A stretch of DNA of 64,000 bases, taken from Anaerolineae bacterium. Lineage in GTDB: Bacteria; Chloroflexota; Anaerolineae; Aggregatilineales; Aggregatilineaceae. Location: NCBI GenBank assembly GCA_018432315.1, contig JAHDLB010000006.1:62001-126000 (forward strand), read 5' to 3'. Below the pieces are notes generated by a model. It was not told the DNA's origin. It saw only the letters and a program-made list of their open reading frames with translations, and ran no database searches. A program made the position numbers and the translations under genes. Shown piece after piece: positions 27,601 through 35,275 of this stretch. Numbering within the stretch: position 1 is the first letter of the stretch; each line of letters starts with the position of its first letter.

Positions 27601-30600
27601 CGCGCGCGATGTTGGGCAGCGGGTCGGGATCGGTATTTTTGATCGTGTACGGGTAGTTGTAGGTTGCGAACCCGCCCGGTCCCAGCGTTTGCGGGGTGCC
27701 GCCATTGTTGTTCGTGGACCAGTCGAACACATCCGGGTCGATCGGCCCCGGCGCGCTGCCCGCGAAGGCATCTTCGACCACGATGTTATCGATAGTGGCC
27801 GAGCCGTGCTTGTTCTCGATCCGGATCTGGTAGTAAATCTCCTCGCCGACGAACGCCAGCGGCTGCGAGGGCAGCTTGGTGATCAACAGCGTCGAGCCGA
27901 TGATATCGATCGCTAGCTCGTCCTCGTTGTAGACTGCTGCCCCGCCGGACGAGGTCCCTTTGAGCGTCACCGTGTTGATCACCGGGTCGCCATGGGTCGC
28001 CGGGTTCAGCGACATCGAATCGAGACAGAACTCCACCGACTCGCCGCCGTACAACCGGTCGGACTGCCCCGGCTCGCGATCCGGCGACGGGTTTTGGAGC
28101 ACCGCCGGGTCCAGCACGGCTTCTGTGAACTTGGGCTGCAGCGCTCCCGGCTCAATGCCTGGGCCGATGTCCTCGACTATGATGCCATCGACGAACGTCG
28201 AGGTTGACGTGCTGGTGTTCTCGAGCGTGAAGCAGTAGAACATGGGAACGCCCACTTCCACCTCGGGCATGCCGTCACCGCCCAGCGCCGCCGGGAACAA
28301 GTCCGGCAGGGGCTCGCCCGGCTCGCCGCCGTCGTCGAACCGCGCCGTTTTCGTGATCGTCACGTCAGGATCGATCAGGTCGATCGTCGCCATCCCATCG
28401 CTGCTGATTTCGCGCCTGATATCCCCGTCGAGCACGATCGTGCCCTTCGCTGTGGCGATGTTCACCAGCGGGTCCGGATCATCGATCTCGATCACGTAGG
28501 TCTCGGTCACCGATACCGACTCATTCGGCTGGAGCGTCACCTCGCCGTCCGTCAGGCGCGGGATGATATCGCCCAGTACGTCGTCGGTGAGCGTGATGGA
28601 CTCCACGAGGTACGGGCTGACATTCGTGATCGTGTAGTCGTAGGTGACTTCATTGCCGGGCGTCGCCTGTTTGACGCTGGCCTTCTTCACCACCTTGAGC
28701 GGGCGGCCCGTATAGACGAGCGCCTCGGCCCACGTGTAGAACGTCACGCCGGGATCGCCCGGATCGGGAAAATCGGCGATGACCGTGTTCATCAGCTCTT
28801 CGGGATCGTCGGGCTGCACTTCGCGCACGACCTCCGTCAGCACCCATTCCCGGTCCGGATCACTCTCGCTCGGCGGCAGCAGCCACCCGGAGGTTTCTCC
28901 CGGGTCGATCGTGCCATCGTGGTTGAAGTCGAACGCGATCGGGCTGGGCAGCAGGGAGTCCGTCACCTGCTCGATGTAGAACTTGTCGTAAGGCGCGTCA
29001 TCCTCTTCAGCGACGTTTTCCATGTAGATGTAATAGGTGACTTCTTCGCCCGTGAACGCGACGAACGGGTCGGGGATTTTCAGCAGTGCAACCGGGCTGT
29101 AGACCGGGTAGTTGAACACCTGCTGGCAGGACGGTGTCCCGGCTATCGGCGAGAACGTCGCCGTCACCGTTTCGTTGATCTTGCCCTCGCCCTCGCTGTA
29201 GTATTCGTTCGTGATCAGGACATCGAACGCCGGGAGCGTCACGCTCTCGCCCGCTCCCAACACGCCCACCGTGGACGGCCAGCTCGATTCGGGGATCGGC
29301 ACTTCACCGCCCCAGCCCAACGTGTCGCTAATCACGATGTCGGTGATCGTGTCCAGGCTGTTGTTCGTCGCGGTGATCTCCCACCGCAGCGTTTCGCCCA
29401 GGATATCGTCCGGATCATCGTCCTGGTTCAGCGGCTGCTTGACGGTGAACCCGATCGGACACTCGATGTTTACCGCGTGCGAGCCGAACCCGGTCACGAG
29501 CGCGCCGTCAAACGACCGCGTGCCGGTCACCGTGAAGATGTTGGTGAGCGGGTTCGGGGCGGCCCCGACACTGTCGATGGTGAAGGTGGCGCTCACCGAT
29601 TCGCCCGGTGGAATCTGCCCCTTGATGCCGCCCGGCCAGTCCGCGCCGGTCGCGCCGAAGTCGTCATGGCTCACCGGGATGTCGTATTCCGTCATCGCGA
29701 ACACCGTGTCCGCATACCCGTCGATCGTCAGCGTTTGCTCGGTGGAGTAGTTGGTGATCGTCACCTGGTAATGCACGGGTTGGCCGGCCACGCGGCCCGT
29801 CTCGGCGGTTTTGAGCACACCCACCATCGGGATCAACATGATATCAAGCGTGTCGGACGTCAGCACCGGGCCGGTTTCATTCTGCCCCACCCCGCGGACG
29901 ATCATGGTCAGGATATCGCCTGAAATGCCTGCTCCCGGTTGAATCGTGTAGGGGAACGATCCGGCGACGGTCTGCCCCGGTAGGACGCTGTTGACCAGCC
30001 CGACCTGCAGATAGCCATACGGGTCGCCCGCGTCGGGCACCAGCATGTTGTACAGGCGCACGTTCGTAACTGTCGTCTGGCTTGAATTCGTCAGCGTGTA
30101 CGAGATCGTGACGGTATCGCCCTCGACGGCTTCTTGCGGGCCGGAGAGTTCGAGCTGTAGATCGCTCGACGCAACCGGGATCGTCTTGGCCGTCTTGATG
30201 GAAACCTGCTTGCCTTCATTGTCCAGCCCGTACAGCGTCACCTGAACCGTAAACCGGTCCACTTCGGCATCACCGCCGGTCACCTCGTACCCCGAAGGTG
30301 GGAAGTACGCGCTTGCCGTTTCGAAGGATCCGATCGACGTTGGCGTCAGCGTCGTGATCGTCACCGCGCCATCCTCGCAGTTCAGCGGATCGGGCGCGGT
30401 CCGGTGCAGAAAACAGTATTCCGCCGTCAGGTTTTCGAGCGTCACCGAGCCCACGTTCGTCGCGCCGTAATCGAACGTCAGCATGTCGCCGACCTTCGCC
30501 ACACCGTCCTCTCCCAGGTCGACCAGGATCTCGGCGTTCACCTGGGCGTTGGAGAGATCGAGCACGCTGGACGTGCGGTCGGTCAGGAAGTCGTCGCCAG

Positions 30601-32701
30601 GGCACCCATTGCGCGACGTCACTTCGAAGATCATGTGCAGCGGGTCTTTGTCCGAGCCGGTCACCAGGTAGGTCACCGTGCCCGACACCGTGGCTCCGCC
30701 TGCTATCTGGTTGAGCACATCCCACGCCATCGGTACGTTGGTCACGACCGGCATCTCGAACCCGGTATCGGGGTCGCGCCGGTACTGGTTGACCACCACG
30801 TTACACACCGGCTCAGCCGAATGGTTCGTGACGGAAACGCGGTAATTCACTTCGCCGCCGCGCAGCACCGTGTCCGTTTCGAGGCCCTCGACCAGCGCCG
30901 CGATCGAAATGTTCGGGTTGGAGATGTCGAGCGTCACCTGGTCTTGCCCATACACCAGGCGGTTGGTCGAATCGGTCCCCCTGAGCCTGATCGTGCTGGT
31001 CAGCGGGTCGTCCTCCGTGCCGGTGACAGGGTATTCCCAGGAAAACGCCTCTTGCGCGCCCGGCGCGAGTGAAATCCCCAGGTCCGGTTTTGGCCCCACC
31101 GTTTGGAGCGGCGGCAGCACGTTCACGTAGTCGATCCCGGAGATCGTCCCCTGGCCCGTGTTGCGGATCACCATCTCGTATCGCACGGTCTTGGGCGGAA
31201 TCACGTAGTCGATCGGCGAGCCATCGTCCGGATCGACCACTGACAGCTCGACCTCCAGCGCGGAGTCCGCAATGTCGACCGACACTGCCGTCGACGCGCT
31301 CACCGTGCTACCGGTGCCCACCCCGCGGGCCGTCACCGACACCGTATTGGTGAGCGGGTCCGGGCTGTTGGCTGGCACGACGTAAGTCACCGGCGCGAAC
31401 GGATAGTCCTCGCCGGGGCTCAACGCCATGCTCTGGTCCACGAACAACGGCCCGATCAGGCTGTCCATCACCCAGATGTGATCCAACGGCACCTGACCGG
31501 TGTTCCTGACCGTGATCTGGTACGTGATCCGGTCACCGGGCGCGGCGGGCGGTTCGATCGACTGCGTCCCGCGCTTGATATCGACGACCGACTTGGACAC
31601 GGCGACAGCCGGCAGGGTGATCGTCACTCGCTCACTCTGTACATCCTCGTCCACCGACAGGCCGGCTGTATCCGTGACCTGCACGTTCCCCGCTAGCCGG
31701 AAGGTCTGCGGGGGCGGATTGTTGGGTATGAACACATCGTTGACGGTACAGGATGCCGTCTCGCCGGTCGAAAAGTCCGGCGGAGAAGCCAGCGTCCAGT
31801 TCGCGATGCCGTTACAGGCCGCGATGAACGCTGAGATCGAAGGCGACAAGTCGCCCTCCAACGTGGACGGAGGCGACACGGTAATGTCCGAAATGACGTT
31901 GCCGGGCCGGATATTCTCGATCACGATCGTGAAATCGACCGAGTCCCCTGGCGAAGCGGTGAACGGCTCGGGCAGGTCGGGCTCGAACGAGCGCACCTTG
32001 AAGCCCGGCCCCTGGATATAGACGAAATCATCATCGGCGTCGTTGATGTACACACCACCGCTCGGCAGGCCATCGTATGCCGCCCCGCGCGTCCGTAGGT
32101 CCAGACGGTTCGCATTGATATTTCCCGGCACCTGAAAATCCAGCACCGCATAGGCCAGTTGACCCGGCTCCAACACGCCGTGTGGACCAGAGGCGGGGAA
32201 AATCAGCGGGATCCCAAACGTCCCCAGGTGCTGCCCGGTCGAACTCTCGAATACCAGCTCCGCAGCAACCTCGTTCAACTGCGCGCTGCCCGAGCTCTCG
32301 ATCACGACCAGCCAGGACAGCGTGTCCCCGGTTTGGTGAGTCACGGCAGAGCCTTGGGGCCACGTTGTTTCAACGTCTGCCCCGTAAGGCGTGGTGGGAT
32401 GATTAGCGGGAAAGGATGGATCGGGTACGCCAGGGCCAAGCGGGCTCGCCAGCAGAAACGCGCTGACGCCGATCTTGCCGTCGGGGTCGTGCGGCTCGGG
32501 TGGCAGCCGCAGCCCTTCCACCGGGGCCGTCGGGGCCACATTGGCGGGGCCCCCGGCCTCGCCATGATCGGGCGCGCTCACGGCAGCGGACACGTCGCGC
32601 GCCGGGGCGAGATCGAACGCGGCAACCAGTTGAGCCTGGCTCACCACCAGGGCCAAAATCACGAGTGTGGCACGCAGCCAGGGCGTGAGTTTTTTCGACA
32701 T
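21686..32701 (-). CDS. Giant DUF11-repeat surface protein with LPATG signal and C-terminal sortase domain
   Basis: One uninterrupted frame of 3671 residues. A signal peptide (~1-28) is followed by a ~90-residue region and about 27 DUF11-like repeats of ~110-130 residues (each with a PGDTVTYTLRVxNVG-like core) from ~118 to ~3400. An LPATG motif follows (residues 3413-3417, 22451-22465), then a hydrophobic helix (~3424-3445), a basic SNRR turn, a second helix (~3452-3475), an Asp/Thr/Pro linker, and a sortase domain (~3525-3671). The sortase has His3585 (VLAAHV), Cys3648 (TLITCTDW) and Arg3661 (AQRLVV). Positive-inside topology places both repeats and sortase outside, with the sorting signal beside the enzyme. 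ATG 32701 has GAGGAG six bases upstream. Likely a wall-anchored stalk or adhesin; self-sorting is inferred. Confidence 0.88.
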   Translation of the reverse strand: MSKKLTPWLRATLVILALVVSQAQLVAAFDLAPARDVSAAVSAPDHGEAGGPANVAPTAPVEGLRLPPEPHDPDGKIGVSAFLLASPLGPGVPDPSFPANHPTTPYGADVETTWPQGSAVTHQTGDTLSWLVVIESSGSAQLNEVAAELVFESSTGQHLGTFGIPLIFPASGPHGVLEPGQLAYAVLDFQVPGNINANRLDLRTRGAAYDGLPSGGVYINDADDDFVYIQGPGFKVRSFEPDLPEPFTASPGDSVDFTIVIENIRPGNVISDITVSPPSTLEGDLSPSISAFIAACNGIANWTLASPPDFSTGETASCTVNDVFIPNNPPPQTFRLAGNVQVTDTAGLSVDEDVQSERVTITLPAVAVSKSVVDIKRGTQSIEPPAAPGDRITYQITVRNTGQVPLDHIWVMDSLIGPLFVDQSMALSPGEDYPFAPVTYVVPANSPDPLTNTVSVTARGVGTGSTVSASTAVSVDIADSALEVELSVVDPDDGSPIDYVIPPKTVRYEMVIRNTGQGTISGIDYVNVLPPLQTVGPKPDLGISLAPGAQEAFSWEYPVTGTEDDPLTSTIRLRGTDSTNRLVYGQDQVTLDISNPNISIAALVEGLETDTVLRGGEVNYRVSVTNHSAEPVCNVVVNQYRRDPDTGFEMPVVTNVPMAWDVLNQIAGGATVSGTVTYLVTGSDKDPLHMIFEVTSRNGCPGDDFLTDRTSSVLDLSNAQVNAEILVDLGEDGVAKVGDMLTFDYGATNVGSVTLENLTAEYCFLHRTAPDPLNCEDGAVTITTLTPTSIGSFETASAYFPPSGYEVTGGDAEVDRFTVQVTLYGLDNEGKQVSIKTAKTIPVASSDLQLELSGPQEAVEGDTVTISYTLTNSSQTTVTNVRLYNMLVPDAGDPYGYLQVGLVNSVLPGQTVAGSFPYTIQPGAGISGDILTMIVRGVGQNETGPVLTSDTLDIMLIPMVGVLKTAETGRVAGQPVHYQVTITNYSTEQTLTIDGYADTVFAMTEYDIPVSHDDFGATGADWPGGIKGQIPPGESVSATFTIDSVGAAPNPLTNIFTVTGTRSFDGALVTGFGSHAVNIECPIGFTVKQPLNQDDDPDDILGETLRWEITATNNSLDTITDIVISDTLGWGGEVPIPESSWPSTVGVLGAGESVTLPAFDVLITNEYYSEGEGKINETVTATFSPIAGTPSCQQVFNYPVYSPVALLKIPDPFVAFTGEEVTYYIYMENVAEEDDAPYDKFYIEQVTDSLLPSPIAFDFNHDGTIDPGETSGWLLPPSESDPDREWVLTEVVREVQPDDPEELMNTVIADFPDPGDPGVTFYTWAEALVYTGRPLKVVKKASVKQATPGNEVTYDYTITNVSPYLVESITLTDDVLGDIIPRLTDGEVTLQPNESVSVTETYVIEIDDPDPLVNIATAKGTIVLDGDIRREISSDGMATIDLIDPDVTITKTARFDDGGEPGEPLPDLFPAALGGDGMPEVEVGVPMFYCFTLENTSTSTSTFVDGIIVEDIGPGIEPGALQPKFTEAVLDPAVLQNPSPDREPGQSDRLYGGESVEFCLDSMSLNPATHGDPVINTVTLKGTSSGGAAVYNEDELAIDIIGSTLLITKLPSQPLAFVGEEIYYQIRIENKHGSATIDNIVVEDAFAGSAPGPIDPDVFDWSTNNNGGTPQTLGPGGFATYNYPYTIKNTDPDPLPNIARVTGTLNETEPIPVEDSTRATVAVTESQLLVRKAAMPTVANPGDTVRYQISITNIGTIPVHNVRAVDSHYGATMTFEGDDVSAVDLNPLETAYIFYTMQMPTVEELAAQPEKDPFINTITAYGDFTDEHGATITVEADATASVDILNPNIRIVKVPETQAATQGQEVEYTITVTNRGGEGDTLDQIVIRDVTDNSEYRLDELCEVPTSGTCTFRYTAQPYDESGVPNPQDGNPYDPARGLESREQVVGTIRVTVPEDWELSEFTNVAEAEARLTVAPDTTVRDRTSATVDIREAGINVEKLASPTSAPVGTPVSYTVRVTNVGNTALNKLVITDRGLPGGYVTIEDGFPDSDEDGDPVDDSGTLDAGEEFEYVYAYTLQVDDPDPYVNRVTVTGYAGSTAVLNTAQAVVDVQGVDVGVEKDVCREDAPTMPPVCTNVAQVGDTVTYYLRIFNPSVIEVQNISITDTLVDDSVFDAIAWPIAGRPGVLAPDDGLPGGEDEVTFKYTYTVQQGDPDPIVNLVTVTAESAEPVVTVQDTDTATLNLVTSDLQLTKTSNAANGRASLGQTIQYTLTLTNLNADPDNNPITNVSVVDTMSPHGTSAIPDCTVASLGSTPASCTFDHVVSLADGAPLVNTAVATGTQGGVLVTDTATNTVEIVEMGLSVTKTANTTVAAIGDTVTFTYRIENTGTVTLNDLHVQDSDPGVVFMRAGAPAAWPSYLAPGQIEVRTGEHTITSQDSDPYRNTVTVSAKAGSQTRIVQATEAVYISNSGLVVTNVPNVAYAEPGGSVIFAYTAMNVGDEQLTGLTLSDSVGSLALTAEQQTLDPGESVTVYRTVTAELPGPVVSTVYAQATSPDGTVYDTATAEVPVTEGGILVTKSADRLIAGPGETITYMVEVTNVGTVPLSDFDVDDPMIVLSPPPAQPLLPGQSFLMSGTYTVPASAYPPSMSNTVTVTAASSNGPVEDSDSVSVTIVDDPAAATVVLTKEASTQRAQPGDTVTYTLRVQNVGSDPDPVSVTIEDPPGAPLAVTIPPLVPGNMATVTYTATVPGDIVTTEHTNTARVLVGGEVRDSASATILVDLLELTKTVITPSPVGPGDLVNYQFEVTSLTTGTVTGVTLSDPAITTWTAALPEEVPSTGATATGSLVIPADYDGETFENTAELLIEGEVVDESTASIEVSDFEVDLLSITQQPGNLTLLQTGEYVEIVFSVRNDGDVPITAFDYVVRIDGDVVSCTHLDPVPEPTTLGAGVNLTLSCQYLPPVGADSNANLTPEISVTAGGTRGAAPVSGTDAMTVQLVDLVLDVEFVIEPNPAQPGDELTYSLILTNEGASPIGCDETVDETAACHFTPSLGDLGLHGLFTDGSGDPTDDDMKIIRNTVLQPGESQTFIASRTREVGEGEVTTAYPVSVEGGYSPSDPAFPDDDGLRASADEFTTSDDFTVVFEIEQAELEVSASVTPVNPAYGETVRFDVFVENIGTIPLNNLQATYTITPVGSTRGLMLVSGHTDRSAQEITGSLTLSRPDLDPGMIASGILVKVEDQTQPYVFQVDVTGTDLGENVVTASVDVTITPLAGATPTPTPAPGLDPNATEPIVSKAASASTAQPGEPITWTVTVRNGGTVPMTNVTIQDQVPGSLTLSSATVDRGTSFVDGQTITVSTGTLEAGATVTLTLYTLVSDTVQTPATISNTACAARDGSEQVCSTASVNVGPEAITLPATGIRSSSLQEGGRLGGLLGVLLAGGLMLVLSAQVSNRRMLVAVMFVLLVLIIVAAGVALLVTRDDDKPESTSGAVPGPTVAPNETAPAGDGGLVFEFPPTATPYVPPEPAGIRALMIPKLAGQFRGPIPIVEIPFENRQWDVSGLGNYIGWLEGTTWLAPGWGNTVLAAHVQLGAENPGPFWGLGELESGDEIIVVEGEAEHTFLVTNTRKVEPGDWTVTAPTDGQTLTLITCTDWNNARGVFAQRLVVQAVPAQS

Positions 32702-32802
32702 GGGGGACTCCTCACCGGAATCAATAAATGATGAAGAATAAGTGCAGACTCACTCTTGTATCAGAGTACCACACATACCATGAACTATTTATGAATTTTG
32801 TC

Positions 32803-32832
32803 CAAAAACTGCACAATCATATACAGTTTTTG
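32803..32832 (-). terminator. AT-rich hairpin downstream of GT4 gene
   Basis: CAAAAACTG/CAGTTTTTG (32803-32811 with 32824-32832) is a perfect 9-bp stem with a 12-nt loop, starting 4 bp after the GT4 stop. It may be a weak terminator or a regulatory hairpin ahead of the giant gene. Confidence 0.45.
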
Positions 32833-32836
32833 ACAT

Positions 32837-34042
32837 TCAACTGATCGCCTCGTACACACGCAACAGATCCGCTGCCGTCCGAGCCCAGTTGTAGCGTGCT
32901 TCTCCGAGCGCCCGCGCGCACCGGGCCAGCTCGACGCGGGCCTGACTGTCGAGCAGCCGCCGCAGCGCATCGACCGCCGCCGCGCCCGTCGCGGAGTCCA
33001 GCACGATCCCGCAGCGTTCCCGCTGCACGAACTCGGCGATCTCGCCCACGGGCGTCACCATCAGCGGGCGGCCCACTGCCAGCGCGAAAAACGCCAGATT
33101 GGGCATGAAATAGAAGCTGTTCGGATCGTTCGCGTTCAGCCCGTAATACACCACATCGCTCGCCGCCACGAGCGCCGCCACCCGGTTGAGCGCCACCTGC
33201 CCCAGCGGCAGAATCCGCGGGCACGCCTCCGCCGCGCGCCGGACCTCCCCTTCCCGCGGCCCTGTCCCGCCCACGGCCATCCACACACCCGGCAGAGCGG
33301 CGACCGCCTTCAGCGCCGGGGCCAGCACGCGGTCCGGCGCCAGCTGCCCGACATACCCGACCAGCAGCGCGCCGTCCGGCACTCCCAGCGCCCGACGGAC
33401 TCGTCGCCGCTGGTCGTCGGCCCAGCGCGGATCGGACAGCCCCTGAGTATTCGGGATGATGGTCACCGCCGCCCCCATCGCGCTCAGGCGAGTCGCCAGC
33501 CGGGAACCAACCGTCAGGACGGCAGCGGCCCGCGGAGCGAGTGTACGCTCCAGCGCTTCGAGGACCTCACTCACGGTTCGGCCCACGTTGGCCCGCACCA
33601 TGCCGGGATAGTATTCACGCGCATCGTAGATCACCGGCACGCCGGCCCGTCTCCCGTACCACCACGCCAGCGGCAGGGTATCGAGATCGTGGGCATGCAC
33701 GACGCCGGGCCTCGCCCGCCGCAGCTCGCCAAATGCCGCCCACCAGTAGCGCGGAATCCGGAGCGCGAGGCGTCGCCCGGTGCGGTAGCCCGCCGGCACC
33801 CCCACGCGGTAGACCGCTGCCGGTCGCGGACCGGGCCCGATCCGATTCGTCCACGGCGTGAGAGCAGCCGCCAGCGCATCCGGCGCGCGCTCAAGTTCGT
33901 GCGCGGGAAAGCGTCCCTCGCGATCCCACGCAACGATGGTCGCGCGGTATCCCGCAGCGGCCAGCGTGTGCGCCTCTTTTTGAACGCGGACGTCTGGGCC
34001 GTACCCGTTCGAGATCAGAAACGCGACGTGACGCTCGCTCAC
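32837..34042 (-). CDS. Family 4 (GT-B) glycosyltransferase
   Basis: A 401-residue retaining GT-B glycosyltransferase. The N-terminal acceptor domain has ISNGYGPDVRVQKEA and VHAHDLDTLPLAWW; the C-terminal donor domain has GYVGQLAPDRVLAPAL, VGGTGPREGEV and the DPNSFYFMPNLAFFALAVGRP/E region. GT4 enzymes use NDP-sugars to extend polysaccharide or glycolipid chains at the cytoplasmic face. The GTG start overlaps the stop of the upstream GT4 gene (GTGA). Sugar specificity cannot be read. Confidence 0.87.
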   Translation of the reverse strand: MSERHVAFLISNGYGPDVRVQKEAHTLAAAGYRATIVAWDREGRFPAHELERAPDALAAALTPWTNRIGPGPRPAAVYRVGVPAGYRTGRRLALRIPRYWWAAFGELRRARPGVVHAHDLDTLPLAWWYGRRAGVPVIYDAREYYPGMVRANVGRTVSEVLEALERTLAPRAAAVLTVGSRLATRLSAMGAAVTIIPNTQGLSDPRWADDQRRRVRRALGVPDGALLVGYVGQLAPDRVLAPALKAVAALPGVWMAVGGTGPREGEVRRAAEACPRILPLGQVALNRVAALVAASDVVYYGLNANDPNSFYFMPNLAFFALAVGRPLMVTPVGEIAEFVQRERCGIVLDSATGAAAVDALRRLLDSQARVELARCARALGEARYNWARTAADLLRVYEAIS

Positions 34043-35193
34043 GGCAGCAGCTCGCGGTACAGCGCGGCGAGGCGCTCCGCCTCGGCTCGCCAGTTCAGGC
34101 GATGTTGTGCCGCTTTGATCGCCTGCCGGTGTTCCGCCTGCCGTTCGGGTTCGAGAATACGCCGGATCGCGCCGGCGATCGCGGCGGGATCGGTCGCGTC
34201 ACACACGATCCCCAGGCGATAGCTTTCGACCATACGCCGCACGGCGAACTTGTCGGAGGCCACTACCGGCAGCCCGGCAGCAACCGCCTCGAACAGCTTG
34301 TTCGGCAGCGTTGCGCGGCTGTGCCACGAATCGGGCCGGAGCAGCACCAGCGCCGCCTGGGCATCGCTGATCGTCTCCGCGACCGCCTCCGGCTTGACCG
34401 GCGAGACGAAGCGCACGCGGTTTTCCACGCCCAACGTTTGCGCCCGCACCTCGAGCGCCGCCCGCGCTTCGCCATTCCCCAAGAAGACGAGGTCGACCCC
34501 CTCCGGCACAGCAGCGAATGCCTCGACCAGTTCATCCAGGCAGCGCCCGCGATTGGTCAGGTCCCCGGTATGGACCAGGTAGGGGTTCTGGGCGGGCGCT
34601 GGCGGGACCGGATCGATACAGTTGCTAATCACCACCGGGCGCGGGATGCCGTACCACCACGCCAGGCACCGGGCGATCGGTTCGCTCACGGTGATCACCG
34701 CGTCTGCCCCCCGCGCCAATCTGCGCTCCATGGCAAACCAGATCGGGCGCGCCAGCCTGTACAGCCGATCCCCATGCCGCGAGCGGTCGCGCGGCAAGTG
34801 CAGGTACAGCTCGTGCGAATCGTAGACCAGCCGCGTCTCTGAGCGGCGCCCCCACCGCGCCGCCGCCACGAGTAGCAGCGCGGGCAGGTCATGGGCGTGA
34901 TAAACGCGTGCCCGGATCCGCGACAGCGCGCGCACGATCTGCACGGCCTGCAAGATGTGGCGCGCCCAGCGCCACGGGCGGCGCAGGCTGTGGCCGAATC
35001 GCCCGTAACGCACGCGGCGAATCCGGAAGCCCAGGACGTGCTCGTCGTCCGGCAGAGTCCCACCGGCGCGCTGCGTCCCGATCACGAGCACCCGCCAGCC
35101 GTGGCCCGCCAGCGCCGCGGCTTCGCGCCGCACCCGCCCATCGAAGGACAGGTCGTTGAGAACCAGCATCACGATGTCGTATTCGGGTTCCAC
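34039..35193 (-). CDS. Family 4 (GT-B) glycosyltransferase
   Basis: A 384-residue GT-B glycosyltransferase: MLVLNDLSFDGRVRREA near the N-terminus, VYHAHDLPALLL, then the C-terminal HTGDLTNRGRCLDELVEAF, VFLGNGEARAAL and LPNKLFEAVAAGLPVVAS (nucleotide-sugar site with the conserved Glu). GTG 35193 was chosen: AAGGAGG lies 14 nt upstream and the start falls downstream of the minus-strand -10. A longer frame to 35460 would overlap the divergent GT39 gene. First gene of a two-gene operon divergent from GT39/flippase. Confidence 0.85.
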   Translation of the reverse strand: MEPEYDIVMLVLNDLSFDGRVRREAAALAGHGWRVLVIGTQRAGGTLPDDEHVLGFRIRRVRYGRFGHSLRRPWRWARHILQAVQIVRALSRIRARVYHAHDLPALLLVAAARWGRRSETRLVYDSHELYLHLPRDRSRHGDRLYRLARPIWFAMERRLARGADAVITVSEPIARCLAWWYGIPRPVVISNCIDPVPPAPAQNPYLVHTGDLTNRGRCLDELVEAFAAVPEGVDLVFLGNGEARAALEVRAQTLGVENRVRFVSPVKPEAVAETISDAQAALVLLRPDSWHSRATLPNKLFEAVAAGLPVVASDKFAVRRMVESYRLGIVCDATDPAAIAGAIRRILEPERQAEHRQAIKAAQHRLNWRAEAERLAALYRELLP

Positions 35194-35206
35194 AGGTGCC
35201 GGTTCT

Positions 35207-35232
35207 TCCTCCTTCGCATATTCGAGTATAGT
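35207..35232. promoter_or_regulatory. Overlapping divergent -10 elements
   Basis: Plus-strand TATAGT (35227-35232) and minus-strand TATACT (35225-35230) share four base pairs of a near-palindromic site. Each faces its own operon: GT39/flippase on plus, two GT4 genes on minus. The minus transcript has AAGGAGG at 35208-35214. -35 boxes are weak on both sides. Confidence 0.5.
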
Positions 35233-35275
35233 AGGGATCGGCTCGTATTCTGACCGTTCACGGTGTCCGCATACC

